A stretch of DNA of 64,000 bases, from positions 5,555 to 69,554 of the forward strand of contig DXBT01000023.1 of assembly GCA_019116365.1 (NCBI GenBank). The letters run 5' to 3'. The stretch's first letter is position 1. Each line of letters starts with the position of its first letter. The position numbers were made by a program, and so were the translations under genes. The stretch is from Barnesiella merdipullorum. GTDB lineage: Bacteria; Bacteroidota; Bacteroidia; Bacteroidales; Barnesiellaceae. Shown in pieces: positions 26,819 through 35,278 of this stretch. The notes below the pieces were generated by a model, which searched no databases, had not been told where the DNA came from, and saw only the letters and a list, made by a program, of their open reading frames with translations.

Positions 26819-26931
26819 TTGTATATTTGTAAAATATAGTATATGGCTTAACATAACCATTCTGTGGGAACAAAGATTTCGGTTGGTTCTACAAGGGTCA
26901 TTCGCTATATGTGAGTACAATTTTGTTACAC

Positions 26932-28383
26932 ATGAAAGCAATCAAACTATTCCTTAAATATTCATTGGCGGTTACTGTCGCCTTTTCTGTTCTACTCCCG
27001 GCGAGGGCCATAACCCTCGACGAAGCCCGCGAATTGTACAAGGCGGGGAAATATGCCGAGGCAGCTCCCGTATTCAAGGCTCAGCTGAAACGGAAACCCA
27101 ACGACGGGTCGCTGAACCACTGGTATGGCGTGTGCCTCCTCCACGAAGGAAAATATGACGAGGCTGAGAAGTACTTGAAAATAGGAGTCAAACGCAAAGT
27201 ACTCGAGTCGCCCCATTTCCTGGGCGATGTCTATATGGCTCAATATCGTTTCGACGATGCCGTCGAAAGCTATGAAGACTATATCGCGGGACTTAAAAAG
27301 GCGAAAAAACAGGTTCCCGATTCGGCAACCGAGGCTATTGAAAGAGCTAAAAAAGCCAAACTGATGCTTGGTCATGTAGAGCAGGTACAAATTATCGACA
27401 GCCTCATTGTCGATGCCGACTCGTTTTTTGAATATTTCAAGATGACTCCCGAGTCGGGACGCATAGGCACAAGCGAAACTTTGGGAGTCGATATCCCCGA
27501 ACAGACCATTGGCTATATGCCACAACGGGGCGACAAGGTATTCTTCGGGATGAAGAGCGAAGACAAAGGCTATGAACTGTGCACGATGAACAAGCTCACC
27601 GACGGTCGTTGGAGCCGCATCAACCCGCTGCCCGAAGGGGTCAACACCGACCGCGACGAAGCCTACCCCTTCTTCCTGAACGACGGGGTAACCCTCTATT
27701 TCGCCTCGAACGGCGAGGGGTCCATTGGCGGATACGACATCTTCATCACCCGGTTGAATCTCGAGAACAACACCTATCTGAAACCCGAGAATGTGGGCAT
27801 GCCCTTCAACTCGACGTTCAACGACTATATGATGGCCATCGACGAAATGCTCAACATCGGGTGGTTTGTCTCCGACCGTCAGCGAATACCGGGCAAAGTA
27901 ACCATCTATCTGTTTATCCCCAACGATAGTAAACAGACCTATAATCTCGACGAAATCGACACCGACATCAAATCGCTGGCCCTCATTCGCTCCATTCACG
28001 ACTCGTGGCCCGAGGGCGCCGACTATACCGAACTGCTGCAACAGGTGAAAGAGATTAAAGAGGCAAAGGCCCAAACCCGACCCGATTTTGTCTTTGCCAT
28101 TTGCAACGGAATACACTATACTTCGCTCGACCAGTTCACCAATGCCGAGGCCCGCAACCTGTTTGTCAAAGCCAACGAAACGCGCAAAAACATTGATCAA
28201 CTGGAGGCGAAGGCTGCCCAATTGCGCACTCAATATACAAAAGCCCAAGGTACTACCCGGCAACGGCTGGCCGCCGAGATAGGGACGCTCGAGTCGCAAC
28301 TGCTCTCGCTCTATCCGCAACCCGCCGAATATGAGAACCAGGCCCGCAAAGCCGAGCTCGATGCCTTGCAAAAAAGACATTAA
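26932..28383 (+). CDS. TPR and PD40 beta-propeller-like protein
   Basis: 483 aa with a signal peptide (LKYSLAVTVAFSVLLPARA). Residues about 25-150 carry TPR-type helices (ARELYKAGKYAEAAPVFKAQLKRKPND, YGVCLLHEGKYDEAEKYLKIGV). The middle has PD40/WD40-like blades (RDEAYPFFLNDGVTLYFASNGEGSIGGYDIFIT is diagnostic), and the C-terminus is a helical, coiled-coil-like tail. This layout resembles PorE/PorW-related T9SS accessory proteins but without the OmpA peptidoglycan-binding domain. A promoter-like TATATTTG lies at 26821-26828. NfeD and FloA genes follow within 25 bp each, so the three are probably co-transcribed. Confidence 0.78.
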   Translation: MKAIKLFLKYSLAVTVAFSVLLPARAITLDEARELYKAGKYAEAAPVFKAQLKRKPNDGSLNHWYGVCLLHEGKYDEAEKYLKIGVKRKVLESPHFLGDVYMAQYRFDDAVESYEDYIAGLKKAKKQVPDSATEAIERAKKAKLMLGHVEQVQIIDSLIVDADSFFEYFKMTPESGRIGTSETLGVDIPEQTIGYMPQRGDKVFFGMKSEDKGYELCTMNKLTDGRWSRINPLPEGVNTDRDEAYPFFLNDGVTLYFASNGEGSIGGYDIFITRLNLENNTYLKPENVGMPFNSTFNDYMMAIDEMLNIGWFVSDRQRIPGKVTIYLFIPNDSKQTYNLDEIDTDIKSLALIRSIHDSWPEGADYTELLQQVKEIKEAKAQTRPDFVFAICNGIHYTSLDQFTNAEARNLFVKANETRKNIDQLEAKAAQLRTQYTKAQGTTRQRLAAEIGTLESQLLSLYPQPAEYENQARKAELDALQKRH

Positions 28384-28407
28384 AAAGAACTGTAAAAACA
28401 GATAGCC

Positions 28408-28914
28408 ATGTTTGAGATACTGGCCATTACATTACTGATTGCAATAGCCCTTACACTGGCGATACTGGAGATTTTTTTCTTACCCGGTATCACCATTGCA
28501 GGCATCTGCTCGCTGGTGTTTTATGGAGGAGGTATCTATTATGCCCACTCGGTATTCGGGACAAACGGAGCCGTCATCACGCTACTCATCGCAGCCTTGG
28601 TAACCATTGTCGTCATCATCGGGTTCATGCGATCGCGCAACCTTGACAAAATCGCACTGCACACCGAGATAGACTCGGTTGTGCCCTCACCGATTACCCC
28701 CGATATTAAAGTAGGTGACACAGGCATCACCTTGAGCCGACTGAACCCCATGGGAAAAATACTCGTAGGACCTCACACCCTCGAAGCCCAGGCCGAAAAC
28801 GAACTCATCGACGAAGAGACTCCGGTGCGCATCATCCGCATAGAACCCAACGTGGTAATCGTGAGCCGACTCGACAGAGATAAAGAATCGAACGAATTAA
28901 AGGAACAGAAATAA
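28408..28914 (+). CDS. NfeD-like membrane protein
   Basis: 168 aa: two or three membrane helices in the first 85 residues (ILAITLLIAIALTLAILEIFFLPGIT is the NfeD start), then a short OB-fold domain (KVGDTGITLSRLNPMGKILVGPHTLEAQAENELIDEETPVRIIRIEPNVVIVSRL). This is the truncated NfeD form that lacks the ClpP-like protease and pairs with flotillin-like proteins. FloA follows 22 bp downstream, as in many bacteria, so a membrane microdomain role is likely. Confidence 0.9.
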   Translation: MFEILAITLLIAIALTLAILEIFFLPGITIAGICSLVFYGGGIYYAHSVFGTNGAVITLLIAALVTIVVIIGFMRSRNLDKIALHTEIDSVVPSPITPDIKVGDTGITLSRLNPMGKILVGPHTLEAQAENELIDEETPVRIIRIEPNVVIVSRLDRDKESNELKEQK

Positions 28915-28936
28915 TTACAAAACAAACTATACAACC

Positions 28937-29911
28937 ATGATAGCTGTAGGTCTATTACTGGCGTTTGGTATCATTATCATTCTGGCCATATTCTTCTATT
29001 TCGTGCCCTTCCTGCTATGGATTTCGGCACAAGTATCGGGAGTGAGAATCTCCCTGATCCAACTATTCCTCATGCGCATCCGTAAGGTTCCGCCCCAAAT
29101 CATCGTGCGGGGTATGATCGAAGCCCACAAAGCCGGGCTCAAAAACATCACCCGCGACGAACTGGAAGCTCACTATCTGGCCGGCGGCCACGTGGAACGA
29201 GTGGTTCACGCCCTCGTATCGGCATCGAAAGCCAATATCGAGCTGGGATTCCAGATGGCTACCGCTATCGATTTGGCCGGCCGCGACGTGTTCGAAGCCG
29301 TGCAGATGTCGGTCAACCCCAAAGTCATCGACACTCCGCCGGTAACCGCCGTAGCCAAAGACGGTATCCAGTTGATAGCCAAAGCCCGGGTAACGGTGCG
29401 CGCCAACATCCGTCAACTGGTGGGTGGCGCCGGTGAAGACACGGTGCTGGCCCGTGTAGGCGAAGGAATCGTATCGTCGATCGGTTCGTCCGAATCGCAC
29501 AAACAGGTACTCGAAAACCCCGACTCCATATCGAAACTGGTATTGAAAAAAGGTCTCGACTCGGGTACAGCTTTTGAAATACTCTCGATCGATATCGCCG
29601 ACATCGACATAGGCAAGAACATCGGGGCTACCCTGCAAATGGACCAGGCCCAAGCCGACAAGAACATAGCTCAAGCCAAAGCCGAGGAACGCCGCGCGAT
29701 GGCTATCGCCCTCGAACAAGAGATGAAAGCCAAAGCTCAAGAGGCTCGCGCCAAAGTTATCGAAGCCGAAGCCGAAGTGCCCAAAGCCATGGCCGAAGCC
29801 TTCCGTTCGGGCAACCTGGGCATCATGGACTACTACCGCATGAAAAACGTCGAAGCCGACACCGCCATGCGCGAAGCAATAGCCAAACCGAGTGCGAAGC
29901 CCGAGAAATAG
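28937..29911 (+). CDS. floA: Flotillin-like protein FloA
   Basis: 324 aa. An N-terminal membrane hairpin (residues 3-32) is followed by the SPFH/band 7 domain, with IIVRGMIEAHKAGL, VTAVAKDGIQLIAKARVTVRANI and VGEGIVSSIG. Then comes an Ala/Glu-rich coiled coil (AQADKNIAQAKAEERRAMAIALEQEMKAKAQEARAKVIEAEAEVPKAMAEAF). Length and motifs match FloA (UPF0365). The protein oligomerises in the membrane and organises microdomains. It follows nfeD, its usual partner. Confidence 0.94.
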   Translation: MIAVGLLLAFGIIIILAIFFYFVPFLLWISAQVSGVRISLIQLFLMRIRKVPPQIIVRGMIEAHKAGLKNITRDELEAHYLAGGHVERVVHALVSASKANIELGFQMATAIDLAGRDVFEAVQMSVNPKVIDTPPVTAVAKDGIQLIAKARVTVRANIRQLVGGAGEDTVLARVGEGIVSSIGSSESHKQVLENPDSISKLVLKKGLDSGTAFEILSIDIADIDIGKNIGATLQMDQAQADKNIAQAKAEERRAMAIALEQEMKAKAQEARAKVIEAEAEVPKAMAEAFRSGNLGIMDYYRMKNVEADTAMREAIAKPSAKPEK

Positions 29912-29988
29912 GCCGCAATAAATCCTATATAAATCGATTGTCAAAAAAAGATTACTGAAAAAAGTCGCACAGAACGAAAAAATATGCT

Positions 29989-29996
29989 TATATTTG
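29989..29996 (+). promoter_or_regulatory. -7 box of the superoxide dismutase gene
   Basis: TATATTTG, 52 bp before the ATG at 30049. No clear TTTG is found at the expected -33 distance. Confidence 0.55.
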
Positions 29997-30048
29997 AAAC
30001 CTTTTCGGTTCGACAATTGTTATATAGGAAACGAAACGAACGAAAGTC

Positions 30049-30630
30049 ATGAGTTACCAATTGCAGCCATTGCCTTATGGGAAAAGCGATTTAGCCCCGG
30101 TTATCAGCGCCGAGACCATCGAATTCCACTATGGCAAGCACGAACAAACCTATATCGACAATCTCAACAAGCTGATCGAAGGTACCCCCTATGCCGAGAT
30201 GCCGCTCGAGCAGATTGTAAAAGAGACCGAAGGAACCTTGTTCAACAACGCCTCGCAGGCGTGGAACCACATATTCTATTTCTTCACCTTCTCGCCCAAC
30301 GGTCGCAGAGCGCCACAAGGGAGGTTGGCCGAAGCCATAGAACGCCAGTGGGGAAAACTGGAAAACTTCCAGAAAGAGTTTGAACAAGCCGGTGTGACCC
30401 TCTTTGGGTCGGGCTGGGTATGGTTATCCAAGGACCCGCAAGGCAACTTGGTAATCAGCAAAGAGAACAATGCAGGTTCCCCGCTGAAAAAGGGGCACAC
30501 ACCGTTGCTGACATTCGACGTGTGGGAACATGCCTACTATATCGACCACCGCAACAGACGAGCCGAACATCTGCACCGCCTGTGGGAGATTATAGACTGG
30601 TCGGTTGTCGAGTCGAGATACACGATATAA
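30049..30630 (+). CDS. sodB: Iron/manganese superoxide dismutase
   Basis: 193 aa, normal length. The four metal ligands are visible: H27 (EFHYGKH), H74 (AWNHIFYF), D157 and H161 (FDVWEHAYY). Gln70 in NNASQAWNH is the position of the active-site Gln in iron-type enzymes, so Fe is more likely than Mn, although anaerobe enzymes are often cambialistic. It converts superoxide to hydrogen peroxide and oxygen in the cytoplasm. It has its own promoter (29989-29996) and terminator (30702-30731). Its presence with an oxygen-tolerant-type hydrogenase suggests regular exposure to oxygen. Confidence 0.95.
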   Translation: MSYQLQPLPYGKSDLAPVISAETIEFHYGKHEQTYIDNLNKLIEGTPYAEMPLEQIVKETEGTLFNNASQAWNHIFYFFTFSPNGRRAPQGRLAEAIERQWGKLENFQKEFEQAGVTLFGSGWVWLSKDPQGNLVISKENNAGSPLKKGHTPLLTFDVWEHAYYIDHRNRRAEHLHRLWEIIDWSVVESRYTI

Positions 30631-30701
30631 TTCGCATAGTCGCGCGTGAGCGTAACTCTATCTAGCACTTTAAATAAGCATAATGTGATGAATTCTAAAA
30701 A

Positions 30702-30731
30702 AGAGATGCTGCGTGAGCAGCGTCTCTTTTT
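30702..30731 (+). terminator. Terminator of the superoxide dismutase gene
   Basis: AGAGATGCTGC and GCAGCGTCTCT form an 11-bp stem (one G-U) with loop GTGA, followed by five T. Confidence 0.8.
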
Positions 30732-30770
30732 GCTTTAAAGAATTAATATTTATTCAAATTGAAACTTTTT

Positions 30771-30794
30771 ATTGTATATTAATAACGATACAAT
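30771..30794. promoter_or_regulatory. Inverted repeat covering the -33 region of trpB
   Basis: ATTGTAT (30771-30777) and ATACAAT (30788-30794) are exact reverse complements separated by 10 nt. They lie 12 bp upstream of the -7 box at 30806, where a repressor or activator dimer could act. Confidence 0.45.
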
Positions 30795-30805
30795 ATTTTT
30801 TTATC

Positions 30806-30813
30806 TATATTTG
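30806..30813 (+). promoter_or_regulatory. -7 box of trpB
   Basis: TATATTTG, with a predicted leader of about 70 nt before the ATG at 30889. The -33 position falls inside the inverted repeat. Confidence 0.6.
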
Positions 30814-30888
30814 TTTACAGATAGACATAAAAATGCATTTTTATTGACAAACCGTAATACAAACAATCTTATGAACTAAAAAAATCAC

Positions 30889-32250
30889 ATGGCAACCAAG
30901 AAATTCATTCTCCCCGAGAAGGAGATTCCACAGGCTTGGTACAACATTGTCGCCGACATGCCCCACAAGCCCATGAGTCCGCTCAACCCGGCAACCAAAA
31001 AGCCGCTCACCGAAGAAGACCTCTATCCCATCTTCGCCGAAGAACTCTGCAAACAAGAACTCAACAGCACCGATTCTTGGATCGAGATACCCGACGAAGT
31101 ACGCGATATGTACAAAATATGGCGCCCTACTCCGCTGGTGAGAGCTTTTGGGCTTGAAAAAGCACTCGACACCCCTGCCCATATCTATTTCAAAAACGAG
31201 AGTGTAAGCCCCGTGGGTTCACACAAGCTGAACTCGGCCATACCCCAAGCCTACTATTGTAAAAAACAAGGCGTGACCAACATCACCACCGAAACCGGTG
31301 CCGGGCAATGGGGTGCAGCTCTCTCGTTGGCTGCCAAAGTATTCGGGCTCGAGCTCGCCGTCTATATGGTCAAGGTGAGCTACCACCAGAAACCCTACCG
31401 ACGCTCCATCATGCAAACCTTCGGTGCACAGGTAATCGCATCGCCCAGCATGTCAACCAAAGCCGGGCGCAAGATACTCACCGAGCATCCCAACTACCAG
31501 GGCAGTTTGGGTACCGCCATTTCCGAAGCAATAGAGCTGGCCATGAGCACCCCCAACTGCAAATACACCCTGGGCAGTGTGCTCAACCATGTGTCGCTAC
31601 ACCAGACCGTCATCGGACTCGAAGCCGAGAAACAGATGGAGATGGCCGGCGAATACCCCGACGTAATCATCGCCTGCTTTGGCGGAGGTTCCAACTTCTC
31701 GGGAATCGCCTACCCCTTCCTGCGGCACAAATTGCGCGAAGGAAAAGACATACGCCTCGTGGCTGCCGAACCCGCTTCGTGCCCCAAACTCACCAAAGGC
31801 GTATTCCAATACGACTTTGGCGACGAAGCCGGCTATACCCCCCTGCTCCCCATGTACACGCTGGGACACAACTTCGCCCCGGCCAACATACATGCCGGAG
31901 GTCTGCGCTACCACGGGGCAGGCACCATCGTCAGCCAACTCAAGAAAGACGGTTACCTCGAGGCCACCGATATCGACCAACTCGATACCTTCAAGGCCGC
32001 CACACTCTTTGCCCAAAGCGAAGGTATCATCCCGGCGCCCGAGTCGGCTCACGCTATCGCGGCAACCATCCGGGAAGCACTCAAGGCCAAGGAAGAGGGA
32101 ACGAAACGCTGCATCCTTTTCAACCTATCGGGTCACGGACTCATCGACATGACGGCCTACGACCAATATCTGGCCGGAGACCTTGTGAACTACACTCTAT
32201 CCGATACCGAGATTGCAAAGAATATCAGCGAGTTGGATAAAATCATTTAA
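30889..32250 (+). CDS. trpB: Tryptophan synthase beta-like protein, TrpB2 type
   Basis: 453 aa, longer than classical TrpB1 (about 400). SPVGSHKLNSA holds the PLP-binding Lys (K113), TETGAGQWG the active-site loop, IACFGGGSNFSG the phosphate-binding glycines, and AGGLRYHGAG the C-terminal substrate region. TrpB2 enzymes condense indole with serine (or phosphoserine in some archaea) and work without TrpA. No trp gene is adjacent, so it probably salvages indole, a common gut metabolite. A palindrome over the -33 region suggests its own regulation. Confidence 0.9.
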   Translation: MATKKFILPEKEIPQAWYNIVADMPHKPMSPLNPATKKPLTEEDLYPIFAEELCKQELNSTDSWIEIPDEVRDMYKIWRPTPLVRAFGLEKALDTPAHIYFKNESVSPVGSHKLNSAIPQAYYCKKQGVTNITTETGAGQWGAALSLAAKVFGLELAVYMVKVSYHQKPYRRSIMQTFGAQVIASPSMSTKAGRKILTEHPNYQGSLGTAISEAIELAMSTPNCKYTLGSVLNHVSLHQTVIGLEAEKQMEMAGEYPDVIIACFGGGSNFSGIAYPFLRHKLREGKDIRLVAAEPASCPKLTKGVFQYDFGDEAGYTPLLPMYTLGHNFAPANIHAGGLRYHGAGTIVSQLKKDGYLEATDIDQLDTFKAATLFAQSEGIIPAPESAHAIAATIREALKAKEEGTKRCILFNLSGHGLIDMTAYDQYLAGDLVNYTLSDTEIAKNISELDKII

Positions 32251-32311
32251 TAGCGACCGACACGCAGGAGGAGAGCCCAAACAAAAATATTTGATTTTTT
32301 AATCTCAAAAA

Positions 32312-32343
32312 TTTGGCCAGTTCAAAAATACCGCCTATATTTG
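32312..32343 (+). promoter_or_regulatory. Promoter of tRNA-Glu
   Basis: TTTG (32312-32315), a 20-nt spacer and TATATTTG (32336-32343): a full consensus match. Confidence 0.85.
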
Positions 32344-32370
32344 CATCACCTTTCCGAAAGGAAACAAGCT

Positions 32371-32443
32371 GGCGGTTTAGTGTAGTGGCCTAGCACGCAA
32401 CCCTCTCACGGTTGAGACTCGGGTTCGATTCCCGGAATCGCTA
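32371..32443 (+). tRNA. tRNA-Glu (anticodon CTC)
   Basis: Acceptor GGCGGTT/AATCGCT (two G-U pairs), D-stem GTGT/GCAC, anticodon stem CAACC/GGTTG with loop CTCTCAC, T-stem CGGG/CCCG with loop TTCGATT, discriminator A. Anticodon CTC reads GAG. CCA is not encoded. Promoter and terminator are close on both sides. Confidence 0.94.
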
Positions 32444-32456
32444 CAAAACAAAGATG

Positions 32457-32496
32457 AAAGCTCAAAAGTCTAAGCATTAGATTTTTGAGCTTTTTC
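32457..32496 (+). terminator. Terminator of tRNA-Glu
   Basis: AAAGCTCAAAA and TTTTGAGCTTT form an 11-bp outer stem, with TCT/AGA continuing inside, followed by TTTTTCTCTT. Confidence 0.8.
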
Positions 32497-32917
32497 TCTT
32501 TTTCCCCCGGGACAAAAACGAGACAGGACAGAAATCAACGTAGCTCATAAAACAGACTAACCGACAAGACACATTATCACAATCAAATTCCCCTACTCTT
32601 GATAGAATATCGAGAAAATACTATTCTTTTATGTTGACAACGGTCACACAAACAAATCAAAAACAGCCCTACATTTTAATGCCATGAGAGCGTCCTATCC
32701 TTTCCCGAATAAAAATAATGCAACATTCTACCTATTATATTTTATATTATATTTCTTTTTTTGTATTTTTGTAACACAATAAAGATGCTAATATCAAAAA
32801 CGCACTAATACATAACACAATACACCTGACGTTATTGGGAATATGGAATTCAAGAATAAGAAAACATTATCTTCACTGGTCTATTAACACAATTTTAAAT
32901 CATAAAAAAAGGTAGTA
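32497..32917. other. 421-bp AT-rich intergenic region
   Basis: No gene is visible on either strand. The only recognisable signal is TATTTTTG (32764-32771), a -7 box that would leave a leader of about 140 nt before the DUF4836 gene. An A-rich AAAAAAAGGTAGTA sits directly before the ATG, as is common in this group. Confidence 0.6.
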
Positions 32918-34594
32918 ATGAAAACAAGAATCGCACACTTAGGGATTAGCCTGATGCTTTTGCTTTTGGCTACAGCTTGCTCCAACAATTCAAAAATGTC
33001 GAAAGTGCTCGACCAAATACCAGCCGATGTCGATGTGGTTATCGTTGGCGACGTAAAAACCATTATCGAATCGGCCGGGGGTACAGTCGATGGTTCACAA
33101 GTAACCCTGCCTTCCTATCTGACCGACGGTCTATCAAACTCCGACATGAACGATATCGACGACCTTAAATCCTTTTTGAAGAATAGTGGCATTGATATCA
33201 ATGTTTGTGCCTTATGTGGGAACTATTCCGATTGGATTCCAACTCTCGTCTTCACGCTTCAAGATGTCGATAAGTTCAAGAAATCTATCGAAGATGCCGA
33301 TTTCAGAGAGAAAGATGCCGAGGAGGACATCACCTTCTACTCTAAAATCACTTTCGAAGGATATGACTCAAACCGCTTTAATTGTATAGCCATCAAAGAC
33401 AACTATGCTTTTTTTGTAGAAGATTGGCAAGAGAGCGACCGCGATGTTTTCAAAAACATGAAACGTTTTATCGATGATGCGAACGAAAAATCGTTTGGAA
33501 GCACCGAGTTCAGCAAGTTCATAACTTCGGGCAATGCAGCAGGCGTGGCCTTACGTATTCCTCGCGAACTGCGACAAGAGATCAGAAACTCGGGTATGCC
33601 CAACAATCTCGCCGAAATGTATGAAGGAGTAATCTGCCTGAGCGGCAATCTGAGCGACAACGCCTTCGATATCGACATGAAATGGTACACCGAAGATGGG
33701 AAGGAGAAAAAAGCCGAAGACTTTGGCAACCTCATGAACTTCTCGGCAACAATCAATCCCCAGGCACTCTCCTATATGAACGAAGACGAATTCCTCATCT
33801 ATGCCGCAAGCATCAAGGATATGAACTGGGACAACTACATGGAGATGCTCGAAGAGAGCCTTCACCTGTCTCGCTCCGACAAAGCCACGCTGACTATCAT
33901 CAAATCCTACCTGGAGAGAATCGACGGAACAGTTGCTATCGGTACAGGAGTGACCAACGGTATCGAGTCGATTGCCAACCTGTCGAAAGGACAAAACTTC
34001 ATGAACGAATTTGCCATGACTATGGTATGCGAAACCAAACCGGGCAAAGCAAAAAGTATTGTCAATGACTTCAAAGGACTGCTCGACTCGCAAGAGATAG
34101 GATATGAAGATACGGCAGATGGTTTCTCGCTGATTATTCCTGGCGAAAGCGAACCTATCCACGTCGAAGCTAAAGAAGACATGCTCATCTTGTCGAACCA
34201 CGATATTCACAGCAGCAACAACAATCCTACCGTCGAAAAGGTTAACTTCGCCGACAAGATAGCTGCCATGGCTATCACCCTGGATCGCAACAACCCGCTC
34301 ATGAAAGACCTGAATGTGGATCAAGACTTGACCATGTCATTCTCGGTTGAGCCCGAATCTATGGAAATGAACTTGAACCTGACTGTCGATGGCGGAGACT
34401 CGTCGGTAGGCGTTATCGGGAAAGTGGCCAAAATCATTCTGAATCTTGTTCAACAAAGCGAAAAACTGGAACGGCAATGGAACGAGACCATGTATGGAAA
34501 CGACTACTATAACGGCTACTACAACGACTACTACGACGACTCGTCTGTTGCAGTAGGAATCGATTCTGTAGCTGTTGTAGAAGATGTCTATTAA
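32918..34594 (+). CDS. DUF4836-family lipoprotein
   Basis: 558 aa. A lipoprotein signal (LMLLLLATAC, Cys about 21) would place it in the cell envelope. KVLDQIPADVDVVIVGDVKTIIESAG is the typical DUF4836 opening; the body consists of two similar halves with repeated alternating alpha/beta segments. The C-terminus is a short low-complexity Tyr/Asn/Asp stretch (YYNGYYNDYYDDSS). The molecular role of the family is not known. The ABC-transporter gene pair begins 20 bp downstream on the same strand, so the lipoprotein may belong to that system. Confidence 0.75.
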   Translation: MKTRIAHLGISLMLLLLATACSNNSKMSKVLDQIPADVDVVIVGDVKTIIESAGGTVDGSQVTLPSYLTDGLSNSDMNDIDDLKSFLKNSGIDINVCALCGNYSDWIPTLVFTLQDVDKFKKSIEDADFREKDAEEDITFYSKITFEGYDSNRFNCIAIKDNYAFFVEDWQESDRDVFKNMKRFIDDANEKSFGSTEFSKFITSGNAAGVALRIPRELRQEIRNSGMPNNLAEMYEGVICLSGNLSDNAFDIDMKWYTEDGKEKKAEDFGNLMNFSATINPQALSYMNEDEFLIYAASIKDMNWDNYMEMLEESLHLSRSDKATLTIIKSYLERIDGTVAIGTGVTNGIESIANLSKGQNFMNEFAMTMVCETKPGKAKSIVNDFKGLLDSQEIGYEDTADGFSLIIPGESEPIHVEAKEDMLILSNHDIHSSNNNPTVEKVNFADKIAAMAITLDRNNPLMKDLNVDQDLTMSFSVEPESMEMNLNLTVDGGDSSVGVIGKVAKIILNLVQQSEKLERQWNETMYGNDYYNGYYNDYYDDSSVAVGIDSVAVVEDVY

Positions 34595-34614
34595 ACCATC
34601 ATAAGGTAAACCTG

Positions 34615-35277
34615 ATGATCAAGACTATAACCCTACGAAGCCTCCTCCCCCTTGTTTTCAGGGGGATGGAGGCTTCGGACAGTATCCGGCAGTCACAAGT
34701 ATGGCTGGCCCCCGACCTCACATTTGAGCGGGGTTGCCGATTGTGCATCCAGGCCGAATCGGGTGGAGGCAAATCGTCGCTCCTCAGCTTCATCTATGGC
34801 AACCGCGACGACTATCAGGGCGACATTCTTTTCGACCAGGACAACAGTCGCACTTTCGATGTAGAGCGGTGGTGCCAGCTACGCACCCGTCACATTGCCC
34901 TGCTGCCACAAGAGATGCGCATGTTTCCCGAGCTGACCGTCATGCAGAACCTGCAATTGAAAAACAAGCTCACTCACCACAAGACTCAGGAGGAGCTGCT
35001 GCAATTGCTCGACCGGCTGGGTATAGCCGACAAGGTGAACCAACGGCTGGGCCTGCTCAGCATAGGCCAGCAGCAACGGGTAGCCATCATACGGACCATA
35101 TGCCAACCCTTCGACTTCATTCTGCTCGACGAGCCGGTGAGCCATCTCGACCGCAACAACAACTTAATCGTCTCCCACATCATCGACGAGGAGGCTACGG
35201 CACAAGGAGCCGGGGTCATCACCACATCGGTGGGGAATCCGCTCCTCCTCGAAAACGCCCGTTTTATTGCATTGTAA
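34615..35277 (+). CDS. ABC transporter ATP-binding protein
   Basis: 220 aa. Walker A is AESGGGKS (47-54), with Ala in place of the usual first Gly; Q-loop in LLPQEMRMFPELTV; signature LSIGQQQRVAI; Walker B FILLDEP and the D-loop SHLD. The switch region ends ITTSVGNPL without the usual His, which may reduce or alter ATP hydrolysis. A later in-frame ATG at 34666 is possible but would drop the LLPLVF segment that I expect in this family. A large hairpin (34636-34677) lies within the 5' coding part. The permease gene follows after 1 nt. Confidence 0.85.
   Translation: MIKTITLRSLLPLVFRGMEASDSIRQSQVWLAPDLTFERGCRLCIQAESGGGKSSLLSFIYGNRDDYQGDILFDQDNSRTFDVERWCQLRTRHIALLPQEMRMFPELTVMQNLQLKNKLTHHKTQEELLQLLDRLGIADKVNQRLGLLSIGQQQRVAIIRTICQPFDFILLDEPVSHLDRNNNLIVSHIIDEEATAQGAGVITTSVGNPLLLENARFIAL
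34636..34677 (+). repeat. Long inverted repeat inside the 5' end of the ABC ATPase gene
   Basis: CGAAGCCTCCTCCCCC (34636-34651) pairs with GGGGGATGGAGGCTTCG (34661-34677) with a single bulged base and a 9-nt loop. It lies 20-60 nt into the coding sequence and has no following T-run. Confidence 0.7.
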
Positions 35278-35278
35278 C

